A stretch of DNA of 64,000 nucleotides. Source: Liquidambar formosana. Its lineage: Eukaryota; Streptophyta; Magnoliopsida; Saxifragales; Altingiaceae. The stretch lies in contig CM077833.1 of assembly GCA_039720395.1 (NCBI GenBank), positions 22,145,771 through 22,209,770 of the forward strand. The letters run 5' to 3'. The stretch's first letter is position 1. Every line of letters begins with the position of its first letter. A model generated the notes under the pieces. That model ran no database searches. It was not told the DNA's origin and saw nothing but the letters and a program-made list of their open reading frames with translations. This document shows positions 46,632 to 59,865 of this stretch, one piece after another. The translations under genes were made by a program, and so were the position numbers.

Positions 46632-47690
46632 GGAGGATTCGTTGACACCTAATATAAGAGTAAAATTCTTATCTTTTTTTAAGCTTTAGATATCTTTCCA
46701 TCTGATGGCTCTCCTTCATCCTCATTTCATACCTTTTTAAACACAAAACTGGATTGAATACGAATCGGGTAGGATTAGAAATAACCCAAAACCCATTCTA
46801 AACACCATTCCTACATCTTTATCTCCCGTGCCCTATCCCCATTCCAATTACTCTATCTCTGTTTCTCAACGGTGGGAAAAGCTCAACCATTGTTAGGGTG
46901 GGGATGAAATCTCTTCACCTAAGATACTATCCGTGGCCCATTGTCACCTTCTTTGATGGTCTATCCTTATAATACATCTTTTGATTGGGATCCGTACCCC
47001 CCTTTCTCTTTTAAGTTTTTTCATCCTTTACTCTTTTCAAGCTTCTCTGCTTTTTTTCCCCATTAATGGCTTAAAATTTTTTTTCTTCAAAAAGAACCAT
47101 ATTAGGAATAAGATTTGAAGATTAAAAAGTCATATCAACACCTGTTGTAAATTGAGTATTTATATATTTCATGGTCGAATTTGGCCAAAGCGCCGAACTA
47201 TTTGAAGTTGCAATGAAAACTAACTAGACTGATTTAATGGGTTATTAGGCTTGAATGTTCTTCCAAAATAGGATTTTTCATTTTTTACTTATTTAAAATT
47301 TTTACGTCCTCACTGGAAGCTAAAAATTATCAAACTGAAATGGGATATTAGTGGTCTTGTAATTCGAATTTTGTTGGATTGGGATTATTGTTAAACTACT
47401 TTCAAAAGATTTTGTTATTTTCTTGAACAAATTTATGAATAGTACCCAAACAAAGGAAAAATGAGGGAAATAATTCATTAACTAAAAGGAGTAAAAGCTC
47501 TACATTGTCAACTGTTTGGGTTTTGAGTTTAATTCCAACCCAATCCATAAATTTGACCCAATTTTGTGTTTTAAAAAAGTATGAAGTGGGGATGAAGGAG
47601 AGCCATTGGATGGAAAGACATCTAAGGTTTAAAAAAGGTGTAAGAGTTTTACTCTTTTACTTTTATATCACGTGTCAACGAAACCCTTCC
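46632..47690. mobile_element. Element with long terminal inverted repeats (about 130 bp)
   Basis: Sequence 46632-46760 is repeated inverted at about 47555-47690. Matching pieces include TTCGTTGACAC, ATGTCTTTCCATC (left: ATATCTTTCCATC), ATGGCTCTCCTTCATCC and TTTAAACACAAAA. Long TIRs suggest a Mutator-like element. There is no clear target duplication and no coding frame in the interior. Confidence 0.65.
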
Positions 47691-47699
47691 CTATATATA

Positions 47700-49356
47700 T
47701 ATATATATATATAATTAAAAAAAGATCAATCGAGCTATTCAGGCCGCTGGCAACACTACTGCATCATCTCCAGCCACAAAGACGTGTTTCTCATTACCCC
47801 TTTTCTTGTTTGGTCTATTTATTTTATTTTATTTGACAATGAAAATGGAAAAATCTTTCTTCGTTGAACAAATTCTTCACATCCTCTTTACTTGAGGCCC
47901 CTCTTTCAAATTTTATGGAAAAACTTTTCCCTGGAAGATGAAATCAAACCTCACTGAACGCAATATCAAATTTTTTTCCTTTCCCTAACACCACTGATCA
48001 ATAATCAAATCCATTTACTCTGCTCTATGCATAATCACTGAATCCAAAAAATCCAATTAACTCCGAAAGTTACGAACTACTCATATGCTTGAATAATTCC
48101 CAACGTTACTCTTTTTATTGGATAAAAGGTGATAAAAACTACAATTGTGGGGGTTTTTTTTTTTTATCTATAATTATTTTACAGGGCTATTTTAATTATT
48201 CTACCCAAAAAAAAAAAAAAAAGCTAGGGCAAGACCTAGAGTCTATATATATATATATATATATTTTTTTTTTTTTGTGGTACATTACCTAGAGTCTATT
48301 TCAAGTCTGGAATCCGCAGTCTAGAGAGTAGAGGCTGTCCACTGTTTCATATAATAAGAGTAATTATCCAACTTAATCTAAGATAAACCTGATCCATTTC
48401 AAGTTTGGAATGGGCAGAAGCTAGAGCCCCGAACCAGTTTGGAGTAGGTGGTCAAACTAATTAACCCATGGGGATGGATCCAGCTCGGTGCCTTCAACAA
48501 ATCCAATCCACCTAATTACTTGCAGCACTAGACACATCATATCCACATTCTGTAACAAAAAATAAAAAAAAAAAATTGTCCACCTAACTGAAATGGCATG
48601 ATACTGAAAGGTATGAATATGGATCCGCAGTCTCATAATTGTATCTCACTTTTATGGCTGGGGACTTTAATAGTCCATGTTGATTCAATTTAGGATCTCT
48701 GCGCCAACCTCAGATCCTTTCCAGTGTACATATACAGACCCGATTTGCACTCGGACCTCCCTCTTGAATAGGCTAAGAACGTCGTAGGAAACCTAATCTA
48801 ACACAACTTGAAATGGGGATCGAACCTCTTCTCTAAAAGGGTAGAGATGTGTCACTAGGCCCCAATGGCACTCCGACCTTCCTCTTGAAAGGAAAGAGAC
48901 GTATCATTAGACCTAAAGATCAATTTCATCCAATAAATTTTGAATATTTTTGGAATTTATGTTTATCCCGAGCCTTTGTTTGAATCTCGAAAAACATGGG
49001 GGGAATTGAGAGAGAAAACCCGGAAAATGCTCTAGAAAAGAATTGATTTCTAAGCATTTTTCACGTTTTTGCTTTCATTTCCCTTGTAATCTTTTCTCTA
49101 TTTTTCCACATTTTTTTCCTTTATTGTTTTTCATGTGTCTTTGTGTGTGAAGATTGTAAAGATACGGTGGGCGTGTCTCTTTCTTTCAACGTAAACAGCC
49201 TACATACGAATCAGAATGTAACAACCTAGAAAAACATGGACTCGAGACAAAACCAAATCTCATAATACGAACCAAAATTTTCCTCCGATCTACAAAATTA
49301 ATAAAGAAGGGTAAGATATAGTGAAAGAATTGATTATGCATGTATTGACACAGGTG
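47700..49356. other. Intergenic DNA downstream of the ABI5-like gene
   Basis: No gene is seen. TA repeats lie at 47691-47712 and 48243-48264. Around 48720-48870 the minus strand has tRNA-like features (GGGGCCTAGTGACAC and GAGGTTCGATCCCC as box A-like and box B-like motifs) that may mark an old SINE. Confidence 0.4.
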
Positions 49357-52300
49357 CTAGAATGGAACCGAGCTGGCACGACGCAGTTGGTATTTGGGCC
49401 CTGGAGTTGGATCTGAAGATAAGAACATCATCACTTCCTGCCAAACAATATCAACAAGATTAGTGAAAAATATAAATGTTTGAGACGTATAAAACATAAA
49501 TTGGTATAAATTTTCTTATTCTGGTTCATTTTTCAACCAAGACTTGGAGTAATATTTCCTTAAGATTAGTCAAGGAAATCATTGTTCGAGATGAATGTCC
49601 AGGATCAAGCACCTTTTAGGCTTCTTTATCCTTAGTACTGAAATGCATATTACCCCCATTTTACAGTTGAGGATTGTGTGAAGCAAACATACAATTTCTG
49701 TGCTCTACACCTAGTGTGGAATAGTATTGTGTCACGTGGAAATTAAGCAAATTGGGAGTGCAGATCTTTCATACTTTTGATTGAGAAAAATCTAAGCAGA
49801 CCTGTAAAACATGTCCCACTTGCTCCCATCATGACCAAGTCACAAAAATCCCATTCAAGATTTTACTGAACCAATTTTGCACTTCTAATATTTGACTCAA
49901 ACGGATCATGTTAAAGGGTCAAATTGATGACTTGCTGCCAAGGAGAAATTGTCATCAACAGTACTTTACCAGATGCCAATTGTCGCCTACTGATGTCTAG
50001 GCTGTGCGGCGAAGGAAATCCATATTGGGCATCTCGTAGAAAAAGAATTACTTTTCAAGTTATTCTGTCAACCACCAAGGCTGAAATGGAGACAAACTTG
50101 AAGATGGTTTTTTGGGATCTTGTCTTAAGAGACACAGCTACCTACTATAGCACTACCATATACAAATATAGGTCATGTAAACAGAATATTGCCAAATTGA
50201 AAACGAAGTGTTTATATTGGACTTGGAGGCACAAATCTCGGTAAACCTTCAAGTTGGGGTGCTTCAGCATCTAAGCTGTAAGTTCTTATGATTTCAATGA
50301 ACTCTGACTCCAACCAAAAGCACTTTAAAAGGGCAAAAAAATCAACATTTTGGTATCTAGTTTAAGCCACCAAATCCTCACAAGCCTCAAACTTGGGCTC
50401 CGCTTGGTGTTGGCAAAAAATAAACACTAATGTTCAATTGCTTCCATTTCAATCAATTATGGGAGATGGAAGTCTACATCTCATTCATCTCATATCATGC
50501 AAAAGCTTCGATAACACAGCCTTCCAAAAGCATTTGATACCTTTCCCCTTTTCAAAGAGTTTGTTTTCCAATTTCTGGTGAGACAAAAAGAGTTGACTGT
50601 GGCAGCTTGTCATACTTCCAGGATTTTCCTATCATTCCACTTATCCCTAGAGCCAATGCAGTAGGCAAGCCATTTTACATAGACAGACCCGAATGCTCAC
50701 ATTGCAAAGATTTATGGCTTCTCTGCTATAGACTTCCAAGTTGAGACTCTCAGTCCTAGTCGTATAAAATTTTATCAGCCAAGTCTACCGCTGAAATTTC
50801 TTGTAATTTCCTTCGCTCTTTTTGTTTCTTACGAAGTTCATTCTTATTTCGAAAACCTCTGGGAATCAACAGAATCAGTGTTCCTGAAAGCAATCCCTCT
50901 CTTAGATTTTTGAAGGTTATCCTCCACTCTCATCAACTTAAGAGGTTATCCAGCCAGGTTTACTCAATGGCTATTCCCAGCATAAACTGCCAACCAACCA
51001 AACCATTCCCAAAATTTTGTTCCCTATTTGTTCTATATGAAAGAAAATGAAAGGAGCTTATAGTCATGGATGACTCGAAAATTGTCACAAATCCATGGAT
51101 TTCTGTCATCAAATTAGTTAACAGAGAAAAAGTTGCATCTGGTAAATGCATAACAGAGCAGACATTTATTGCTAAGAACTGGCTCTGAAACTCCAGCACT
51201 TTCGAGTCCTTGACCACAAAAAATAGTGTCATGAAATGTCAGTTTTCTAATAGGCTTCTGTGTAATGCCTCGGGAACTTCTAAGAAACCAAAATCGACTT
51301 AGAACAAGTGAACAACCATAAAGAGAGATTAAAAAGGTGAGATTTTTGTATATAATTGTCAACTGTCAATAGAAACATTGCTTTTACTTATATTATAGCA
51401 GCGTTTTGTGCTATAATCAAAATATGCAAAGAGTGCGACTATGGTACCTTTTGCTTCCTGAGGCGGCTATTTGTTTTCCTCAATTGTAACACTTGATGCT
51501 CCAACTGGTTGGTATAGGCCTACACTCACCAAAACCAACAGATACTTAACAGTTACAACCCCATGAAAGTGTACAGAAAGTCAGCTCAACTAGTTCAATT
51601 CTACCAGAATAAAACAAGCGAATACGCTTCAATATTAACCTGTTTCCTCGCCCTTGACCTGGCAGCCGACTCACGATTCTTGATCATCCTCCTCTGCCTC
51701 CTCTCAATAGTTTTCTCCATCGTCCCAGTCCGAAAAGCGATGCTTCCTTTCAACATCTGCCTGAGACTCCGAAGACCCAGCAGCAATAGCTGGCATTGGC
51801 ACTGACATCCCCTCTTGGTTTTCTGAGTACTTAGCATCCACACCTGGAAAAACTGATTCAGAAACATGAAAATTTGAATCCAACGCGGTCATCTGTTGAT
51901 GCTGTTGGACAGCTGCCATCTGCAACTTCAACCAATCTGCCGGTTGTGACACCGCAACCATCGGATCAATCGCTGCGAGTGGATGAGGATCAAGGATCCC
52001 ATCTTGGTTCCTTTCATTAAGCACACCAGCATGAACTGGGAAGTCCTTAAGCGCCGTTTCTCCTAATGCCAGTTGCTGCTGAAATGAGGCGTCACCCCCG
52101 CCATTAACAGGCTCACGATGAACAATTTCCTTCCAAACCTCGCTCACCATCTTCTTACTCAATGTTCCATTCAGATTGAAATTCCCAAAAAAGAAGGAAG
52201 AGGGTGGCAATGGAGAGGATTGGTTTTGCATGAGCTGATCATGGCCTTCTTCGGCAGATATTACATTTTTCAGTAACTCATCTAAATTCATGCCATTCAT

Positions 52301-52435
52301 AGGTTTTCCAACATTCCCCATCTGGGTTTGAACCTCATCGAAGTTGAGGTCGTATTGAGACCCACCTTGTCTAGTCTGAGGAGGGAAATGTGGCGCCTGA
52401 ACTCTATTTGGAGAGACCATGGTTCTTATACCCAT
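49357..52435 (-). CDS. Group A bZIP transcription factor (ABI5/AREB/DPBF type) with one-base frameshift
   Basis: This family binds ABRE (ACGTG) sites and mediates abscisic acid responses in the nucleus. Exons are 52435-51640, 51519-51448 and 49437-49357, with GT-AG junctions. All group A conserved blocks are visible: C1-like QYDLNFDEVQTQMG, C2 MNLDELLKNVISAEEG, C3 LSKKMVSEVWKEIVHREP, basic region KTIERRQRRMIKNRESAARS, a leucine zipper (AYTNQLEHQVLQLRKTNSRL) and the C-terminal C4 motif PKYQLRRASSVPF. SnRK2 kinases phosphorylate RxxS sites in this family. Near 51724-51727 one extra base puts the N-terminal half (ending HRFSDWDDGENY) out of frame with the basic region; discounting it gives 315 residues. 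As written, the protein would lack its DNA-binding domain. Intron 2 is 2 kb. The exact subgroup member cannot be fixed from memory. Confidence 0.9.
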
Positions 52436-52456
52436 CCAACCAGCAGTAATTAATAC

Positions 52457-52740
52457 CTACAAAGATATAGCCCAGAAAATAAATACCGAAGAAATGAAAT
52501 TTTTTACACAAACACAGTAGTAGGAATAATTGTCTAGTGTCTTACTTATGGAAGAGGCTAAAAAATATCGTTGGAAGATTCAAGTATTCACATTCTGCAG
52601 AGTGGAATTGCTAGAACAGATGGGGGACGAGCGAGAGCGCAATCTGGGCCGCCAGAAAGATCGAAAAATCAGTTGAGAATGATCTACCGACGCTGACACA
52701 TTGAAGTCGTTCCTAATTTTATAGAGAGAGAGAGAGTGAG
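52457..52740 (-). promoter_or_regulatory. 5' leader of the ABI5-like gene with a small intron
   Basis: On the minus strand a donor, ATAA|GTAAGA, at 52545 and an acceptor, TTTGTAG, ending at 52457 define a likely 89-bp leader intron. A leader exon runs upstream from 52546. CT/GA repeats lie at 52723-52736 and 52841-52857. The transcription start is not determined. Confidence 0.45.
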
Positions 52741-52859
52741 TTCTAATCTCAACAGCCAAACCTGATTTTCCTGCTATTTCAGTGGGATATACCATATACA
52801 GATGAAATTCAACCCACCAAATTCGGAACGGCCCACTCATCTCTCTCTCTCTCTCTCAT

Positions 52860-54146
52860 ATTTTGGTTTTGTGCATGAGCGAATTCCTACAGTCACCTCC
52901 ATTTGAGATGGGGAGAAACAGGATTACAGGAGTAACAAATAACGGTCGAGGTGGTTACCATCTAGAAACATTATCAAGTATATCATCAAAATTACTTGAG
53001 ATTATGGTGGGAAAAAAAAAATCTCCCTCTCTCATAAGAGCATGATCCAATGTCACAACAAAGATTAAACAGGATGCCATGTTCAATACAAATAGGGCAA
53101 AAAGGACCTGTGCAACTCGCCTAACTTGGATCGCCTTCTTATGGGATAATTGCTATGACCGGTTATCACAAGCTGCAAAACGGTCATCAAGTGGGATCAG
53201 CTTCAATTCCCCTACTCCCCTATTAACTTGCTACAATGTTAGGCCCTAATCCCAATTCATTCTTATACAGTGTTTGGATGAGGTAATTAAACAGAAATCA
53301 AATCAAATAACCATACCAAACCTGCTACATTTTTTATTTTATTTTTTGATAATTTGTCATTTGTCAGAATGTTTGTCTTAGTAAAATAACGACAAACTGT
53401 TATGTAAGTATTTTTCCTTACTTTCCATAGATGATGAGGCATCTTGTATATGACATATGCACATAGCAATGCTGTGATTGAAACTTGAACGAAAGGAAAT
53501 GTTCTAACCATAGAGACCAAGTATTCCCAACTCGTCCAATGGTGGGGTCACTTACAATGTGTACTCTTATATGAGATATTTGTAAGATTGAGGTCAAGTT
53601 ATGGTTCAATCGACTTGAGAGAGCGCCCACGGATCCCCTTTTAGGAGATCCATCTAAGCCTCTCCTATCATTGGTTCTTTCAATAGGTAAGAAAGTTACT
53701 ATGGTTATGTCCAGATAAAATAGCAACGACCGGTTGTTCCTCTTCTACCTAATTGACTTACGAGAGTGGAATTCTTTATAGGATTCCAAATGGGAATGAC
53801 TGATGAGTATATCTGGACCCAGTTCAGCCCAATCCGAACTCCATTATGAAGTCAAATTTAAGAATTAGGCCCAACACATACTCAACCCAAAACGCTAGAT
53901 GAAGTAATAATACATGTATTAAATTTTCCTTTTTATAAAATCCATTAAACCAAAAATAAAAAATAAAAGAAATAATACAAGTAGTAAGAGTTTATTCTGG
54001 GGTTTTCTACTGTGGTAGCTTGCATGTATCACCTCAAAGTCTAGCTCTGGTTGGATTAATGTGATTCAGTGTATGTCCGACCAGCTCAAACTCTAAACTT
54101 GGTCAATGTCCACCCCAGACCACTAAAAATTTGTGTTAGAATAGCT
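52860..54146. other. Promoter side and intergenic DNA of the ABI5-like gene
   Basis: Upstream region of the minus-strand bZIP gene. No further gene is seen. Open frames here lack recognisable domains. Confidence 0.45.
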
Positions 54147-54151
54147 AAACT

Positions 54152-54550
54152 GGGAACGGCTATTGCAACCCACCATTCTTATTATCCCACCCCCCATCCT
54201 TTAGGTTTTTAAGGTTTTATGCAAAATATAAAAGGTTTTTATGAAAACCGATCATGGTGTCTACTAGAAAACATAATTTTGAACAACTTTGTAAAAGAAA
54301 TTTTTTTCTAAATCTATCGTTTAAATATACTTTTTAGCCATTTATAGCTTTTATTTTATTTTTTGCCAAAAAGTCTACCTAAACGATAGATTTTGGAAAA
54401 ATTTTCTTCTGCAAAGTTGTTCAAAATAATGTTTTCTAGTGGACCAAGCGACCGGTTTTTGCAAAAACCTTTTATATTTTTCATGAGATTTTAAAACTCA
54501 AAAGGAAAGGAATGGCGTTATAAGAATGGGGGGTTGCAATAGCCGTTCCC
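54152..54550. mobile_element. Fold-back MITE family C, copy 2 (intact)
   Basis: The left end, GGGAACGGCTATTGCAACCC, and the right end, GGGTTGCAATAGCCGTTCCC, are perfect inverted repeats over 20 bp. Internal segments are inverted too (CTACTAGAAAACATAATTTT facing CAAAATAATGTTTTCTAGTG). AAACT flanks both sides (54147-54151 and 54551-54555). The ends are nearly those of the Mutator-like element at 1311-2569, suggesting shared transposase recognition. Confidence 0.82.
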
Positions 54551-54555
54551 AAACT

Positions 54556-54954
54556 TTCAGGATTTTTGGCCTGGCCCATTTTGCAGGCTCTTCTTATGTC
54601 CAGCCCAGACCACTCAAAATGGAAATACATTTATTTTTATTTTTGGTTCAAAAAATGGAAATACATTAAAAAAGCCGTATGTATATAAAAAAGGATTTTC
54701 TTAATGTGTATCCTAAAGTCAAATGTTAAGTTACAATTAATGATCTAATTATTGCATTGAAAATGATGAAAATACGTTGTAAATAGTAAAAGTTGTTTGG
54801 AAAAATGGGAAAATACTTGGAAAACTTTGAAAACACATTTTTTCATGCAATGATTAGCTAGACGATCTTATAGAGACATGAAAGACAACTTTAATTGAGA
54901 GCATTAAATATGCGATGGTGGAAAAACGCCAACATAACTATAACCTTATAATCG

Positions 54955-54991
<37 letters not shown>

Positions 54992-57900
54992 ATTATAATC
55001 AAGAAAAATATCATGCTCAATTCTCAAGGTTCTAAGGCTGAACGATGTAGATTTTTTACGCCATCCCTCTCATGGTGGTAAATTTTTGGTTTATCGTTTT
55101 ATATTTTAAGAGAAATTCTTCAAGCATTTTCAATGGAAGAGTTATAGTATGAACTAAAGGTATAAATGACTTTTAGATTTAAAGGGCATTTTCTAACAGG
55201 AGGGCTAAATGGTGAGCAAAAATAACTCGGAGCTAAACTAAAAGCCAATTTGGCTCTCAGTTTAGTTCTAAACTATTTGGCCTATATAGGGAATAGTAGT
55301 TGGAAAGAGAGAAAATTAGGTAAGCTAAAAAATAGCTTTTGCTGCATTGGAGTAATCACTTTACTGAAAGCTATTTTTACTGTAAAGAGCTATTTTCATA
55401 CTTTTTGAACTAAAAATAGCTTTTAACTCACCAAAACAGCTATCATAGGGTTAGGGGATGTTCTTACATAACAGATTGTCCTCGATAAAAATAATGATAA
55501 TCAAATACAAAAAATAGGTTAAAGGTGTAAAGAAAAATCCACTCATGGATTACAAGGATACTCATAACCTTTGATGGACTGAACCTATGTCCTTCCGATC
55601 AAAGAACTTCTCAAGTGAATAGCAGTCATTATGACAATGGACCATACGTGTTTCTCATGTACTATTTTTTGAGCTCAGGGACCAATTTGCAGGCTTTTTT
55701 TGTGTGTGTGTTGGTTGAGTGGAATTCATCCAATAAGAACATAGTTGGTCTTATTTACAATTTGAGGTTTTTGTTTTTTTAATGAGTTGATGAGTTTACA
55801 TGGCATTCATAATAATGTCTTTTGTTCAAATCTCTTTTTGGTACCCTACGTATTCTTTTTGGTAGTTCTCTTTTCATTTATTTCCATTGAAGTTTGTTCA
55901 CAGAAAGCCATGCTTACAAAACTTCTTATATTATTATTATTATTTAAATAAAAAAAAGGAAAGACAATTAATAGAATCTATTCTTACTCGCTACTCTGAT
56001 CTCTCAAATATCAATGGAAAATCACTCATTCAAAAAACAAAGAGATTGACATTAGGCTATATTCAACTATCAAGCCTTACAATCTATACATCTATGGCCC
56101 AATTATTTATGGGGTGGCCCCAACCCCACTCCAAGTTAGATAGAGTGATAGGCATGTTTTTACCTACCTTTAAAAAAAAAAAATAATAATAATAATAATA
56201 ATAATAATATCCCTCATAATAGTAATCGCTCTTATTGGAAAAGTAAAAGTGAGAAGTTAATTATTGGGGCGTTTGGATAGTCCAAAGGCGTGTGATGCCA
56301 CTCAGTCTTATAATGCAGCCACCACCCAAACACATAAATGGGCAAACACATGAAAAAGTCCAAAGTTTTGATTGTGTGATGGCACTCCACTCCACAATTC
56401 AAAAATGAAAAAGGGAAAAAGAAACACACAATGGGTTTAGGGCCGAAAGTGACACTTCTAAGTTGGACGTGCCCCAAAACTTTTGGGAATGCATTGTCCC
56501 TTTCCCTTGTGCAAGATTTTTGAACAAACAAAAATGTCATTCTCTTAAGGTCAATCTGGGGGTGTCAAGATTTATCAATCGATCGTACCATTGTGTCTCT
56601 CAAGTTCATAACAAGAAGTTATTCCCAAGTTTTCGCACGCATTAGCACGTGAGAATCTTTCCACTTTTCCATAGTATGGAATCCTCTTCCATTTTTGTGA
56701 CCCCCCAAGTTGGGACACTATCAATGGCCTTATAGACCACACCACATATGATAATAAAAGCAAATTGAATGGCCCAAAACGTTTCCTTCGCCTGCACCAC
56801 CAAAATTAGTATAAGAACAGTCTGCAATGGTAGAATATATAAGTGAATGTAGAACAAAATCCAAGGAGAATCAACCAAACATGACCGACGAAGACTTTCT
56901 ACGCTTGTACACACCGTTTGAATCATTTTTACTTTGTCAAATGCATCGATAGATTCCTAGATAGTTGTACAAGCACCTAACATTTTATATATTATTCATC
57001 AAACAATATATATATATATATATAATCCTTTTATTATAAAGTGCAACTGATGACCTCAAAAGTTTACTTGTGACTTATATTTCGCAAAACCGACCATTAG
57101 ATTTGATTTGCTTCATATGCGGATCATATATCAAAAACCAAATTCATCCGAGATTAGGAGTTATTTCATCCATAAAGAAGCGATTGTTATTTACCCACCC
57201 CTCTCTCCACCCCCACCAACCACCAAACCCCTAAGGACAACAAGTGGTTGCACCCTCTTAGATAGTTTTGCTAATTGAGAAAAGCTGCTATATATTAGGG
57301 TGTCCTCAATATGGGTGTAAGCTCTTCCCTTATTTGAAGGTATATTGTTAGAATTCTTAGACACTTGTCATATCATTGGATAAATGACTTTTCAAAGGTG
57401 CACGAAATTTCATTTTCAAATGTCATGTGATTGGATCATAATAGTAAATCAAAGTTTGCTTCTCTCACTCAAACCTACAATGTTTAATTGGAATTCTTCA
57501 TCAACTTTGACTGACAGCGCATGTAAGTCTATTTTTAACATATTTTTGGTTGAATATATGTTAGTAGGACAGAATAAAGATTGCTTCATCAAAATAGTAA
57601 AAAAATAAATAAATAAACTTGAGAGGGCTTATGGCAAGAGGGATGAAGGTGCCGTCATAGCCAACAAACTCTTGATATATACTAATGGCAAGTTGGCAAC
57701 TTCTATTATTGGTATCTAAACCCAAACTATAGATATTGCCCAAACCGGGTACAAAAAGACCCTAATATTGTAGATATTACCTCTTTTTGCTACTCTTAGG
57801 ATTCCTATTTGGAGCAATCATAGGACATGGCCGGGACTTTGAACATATCTAAGAACTCACTAATCGTCTAGAATACCATTTTTTTTTCTGGTACGCTTTG

Positions 57901-59419
57901 CGTCTATTTTTATGTAAAGCTTTTGCCAATACGTAACGTAGTTGTGATTGAAAATGAATAGGAAAAGTAAGCAACTTTGCCTAAATCAAACAAGATCGAT
58001 CTCACCATTTTTTTAAAGTCATCTTGTGTTTTCAGAATTATTTAATTTGATGATCATTCAAAAACAAAACACATAATATTATATTCCATGAGTGACGTGA
58101 GTTAGGGAGGATGCATGATGCCAATAACTTGGAGGGAAAAAAAAGGGAAAAAAAAAGGGGTTCATGAAAGGAGGAAGAATCCAAATGTCCCCACCTTAAT
58201 TAAAGCATTAAAGCAAAAGTGATTGAGCTCTTACTGATACCTCTTTTGGGTGGTGTCATGGTGGGTATCTTTACTTCGAGGGAAAGTTGTGGAAAGGCCT
58301 ATAGATTCTATGCTGACACACCCCCAACACACCCACACAAAGATGATTCCCGAATCATATCAAAATTTTCCAGTGTAGGTTTAATGTGAAGGCAACTCAT
58401 CTGTATTGTATAGTGCATTATAATAAACCCATCTAATTTGTACTAAAATATTCTAAGTGGTAGTCATGCATCTTAGTCACCATCATCACCACTACAATCT
58501 TTGATTAAGATAATATTATCCCCAACCCAGTTGGCCAAATCCTCAGTAGTGATCATACACAAAAAGCGGCATGCATTACCGAATGTTTGAGCATTAGGCA
58601 TGGACACATGGTGACTTGCTCTTTTCTTTTCCTTTAATCATTATTATTATTGTTATTAGGTCTTTTTCGACGTTAATTTGACGTTCGCCTTTATCAGTGC
58701 CAGGAATCAACCTTGCACCATTAGACTAGCACAACTAAAAGAAAATATTGAGGCTACTGGTTTTATGGTTTCATCCACCCAGTTTGATTGTCGGGCCATC
58801 ACTGTGGTGATGGTAAAATAGTGAAAAATAGAAAAATTAATGGAGTCTCATTCGTTTTGAATTTAAGGAAAAATAGTGCATATCGGATTAGTGGGTGAAT
58901 GAAAAGGTAAAGGTATCTCCGAACGGGCCAGAGGCATAATCTTAAAATATAATTTCCAAATTCCAAGCATTTTTGTTTTGAAGTCGCTATAAATTTGTGA
59001 CTGGTAAGATGAGTTTGGACCAACTTTTTCTTTTTCTTTCTTGTTTTGGTCAAGTAGGAATGTGGACTTTGGACTGCAAAGAAATCAACGAATGCGGACA
59101 AGGTCTGTGGTACCACATATTTGGAAGAAGCTAGGTTGCAAGATCTAAATTCCAACTCTTATTAAATGCAGTTTGAATGAAATTAATATGCCCTACTTTT
59201 GGCTACGGCCGAGCTAGATCCCTTTTGTCCGCTCTCTGGGTAATGGAGAGAACTGTTTCTACTTTTCTTTCCTCTCATTTTCTTTCTGAAAAGCAAAAAT
59301 AATTGGTTTTTAATTGGCCCAGAGGTATCCTTCCCGTCTTTCTAAAATAGGTAGGCCGAATGGGGTTTGATCCATTACCATACATAGTACTGTATTGAGT
59401 GGAAACCACCATTAGGGGC
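54556..59419. other. Gene-poor stretch
   Basis: About 4.9 kb with no gene that I can support. It has a poly-A run at 54959-54990, an (AAT)n repeat near 56182-56209 and a TA repeat at 57007-57023. The part at 55160-55440 has self-similar AGCTATTTTTA-type repeats. Confidence 0.5.
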
Positions 59420-59428
59420 GCACCCAAG

Positions 59429-59753
59429 CAGGGCCGGAGTTAGGATTTATCTTTAAGGGGGGCACTGTGCTATGATTATGTGAAGTGGGAATTGGGAAAT
59501 AAAAGCCCTAAAAAACATTTTTTTGAAAAAATTACTTTTTAGTAATCATTTTCAATTTAATACCAAAAAAGGATTTTTTGTCAACTTATTACAAATTGAC
59601 TGTAAATATACTTTAAAATGACTACTATTTTCCTCTTTTTGGCATTATGTCGAGAAATAGTCATCAAATAGTAATATCTCTCCCCCAAAAAATAAAAACT
59701 TGGTAAGGTAGGGGGGCACGTGCCCCCAAAGGCCCCCTCCTAGCTCTGCCCAT
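59429..59753. mobile_element. Short TIR transposon with 9-bp target duplication
   Basis: The left end, CAGGGCCGGAGTTAGG, and the reverse complement of the right end, ATGGGCAGAGCTAGG, are imperfect inverted repeats of the widespread plant GGCxGAGCTAGG type. An exact 9-bp direct repeat, GCACCCAAG, lies at 59420-59428 and 59754-59762. There is no coding capacity. It encloses a copy of MITE family A. Confidence 0.72.
59531..59675. mobile_element. MITE family A, copy 3, nested
   Basis: It begins ATTACTTTTTAGTAATCATT with ATTTAATACCAAAAAAGG and ends TCATCAAATAGTAATATC, in inverted arrangement. It lies inside the element at 59429-59753, so either it inserted later or it was part of that element. 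Confidence 0.5.
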
Positions 59754-59865
59754 GCACCCAAGACCTGCATGCGAGGTTCTAGAGGTGAAAGAGTAATTAG
59801 AGATAATGGTAGTCGTTGGTACAATGGCATTAAGGTATTGGTGGCAAACTGACAATGGTGGTGAT

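Noticed and set aside
49924..50244. A 106-residue frame in intron 2 of the ABI5-like gene on the opposite strand.
   Set aside because: No recognisable domain, no flanking splice logic and no regular codon pattern; most likely chance.
55887..56186. A 99-residue frame in the gene-poor stretch.
   Set aside because: Composition is driven by AT-rich DNA with poly-Tyr and poly-Lys runs; no homology recognised.
58676..58740. A tRNA-like box B on the minus strand near GGTTGATTCCTGG.
   Set aside because: Only an isolated motif; no box A at the right distance and no A-rich tail, so it is too weak to call a SINE.
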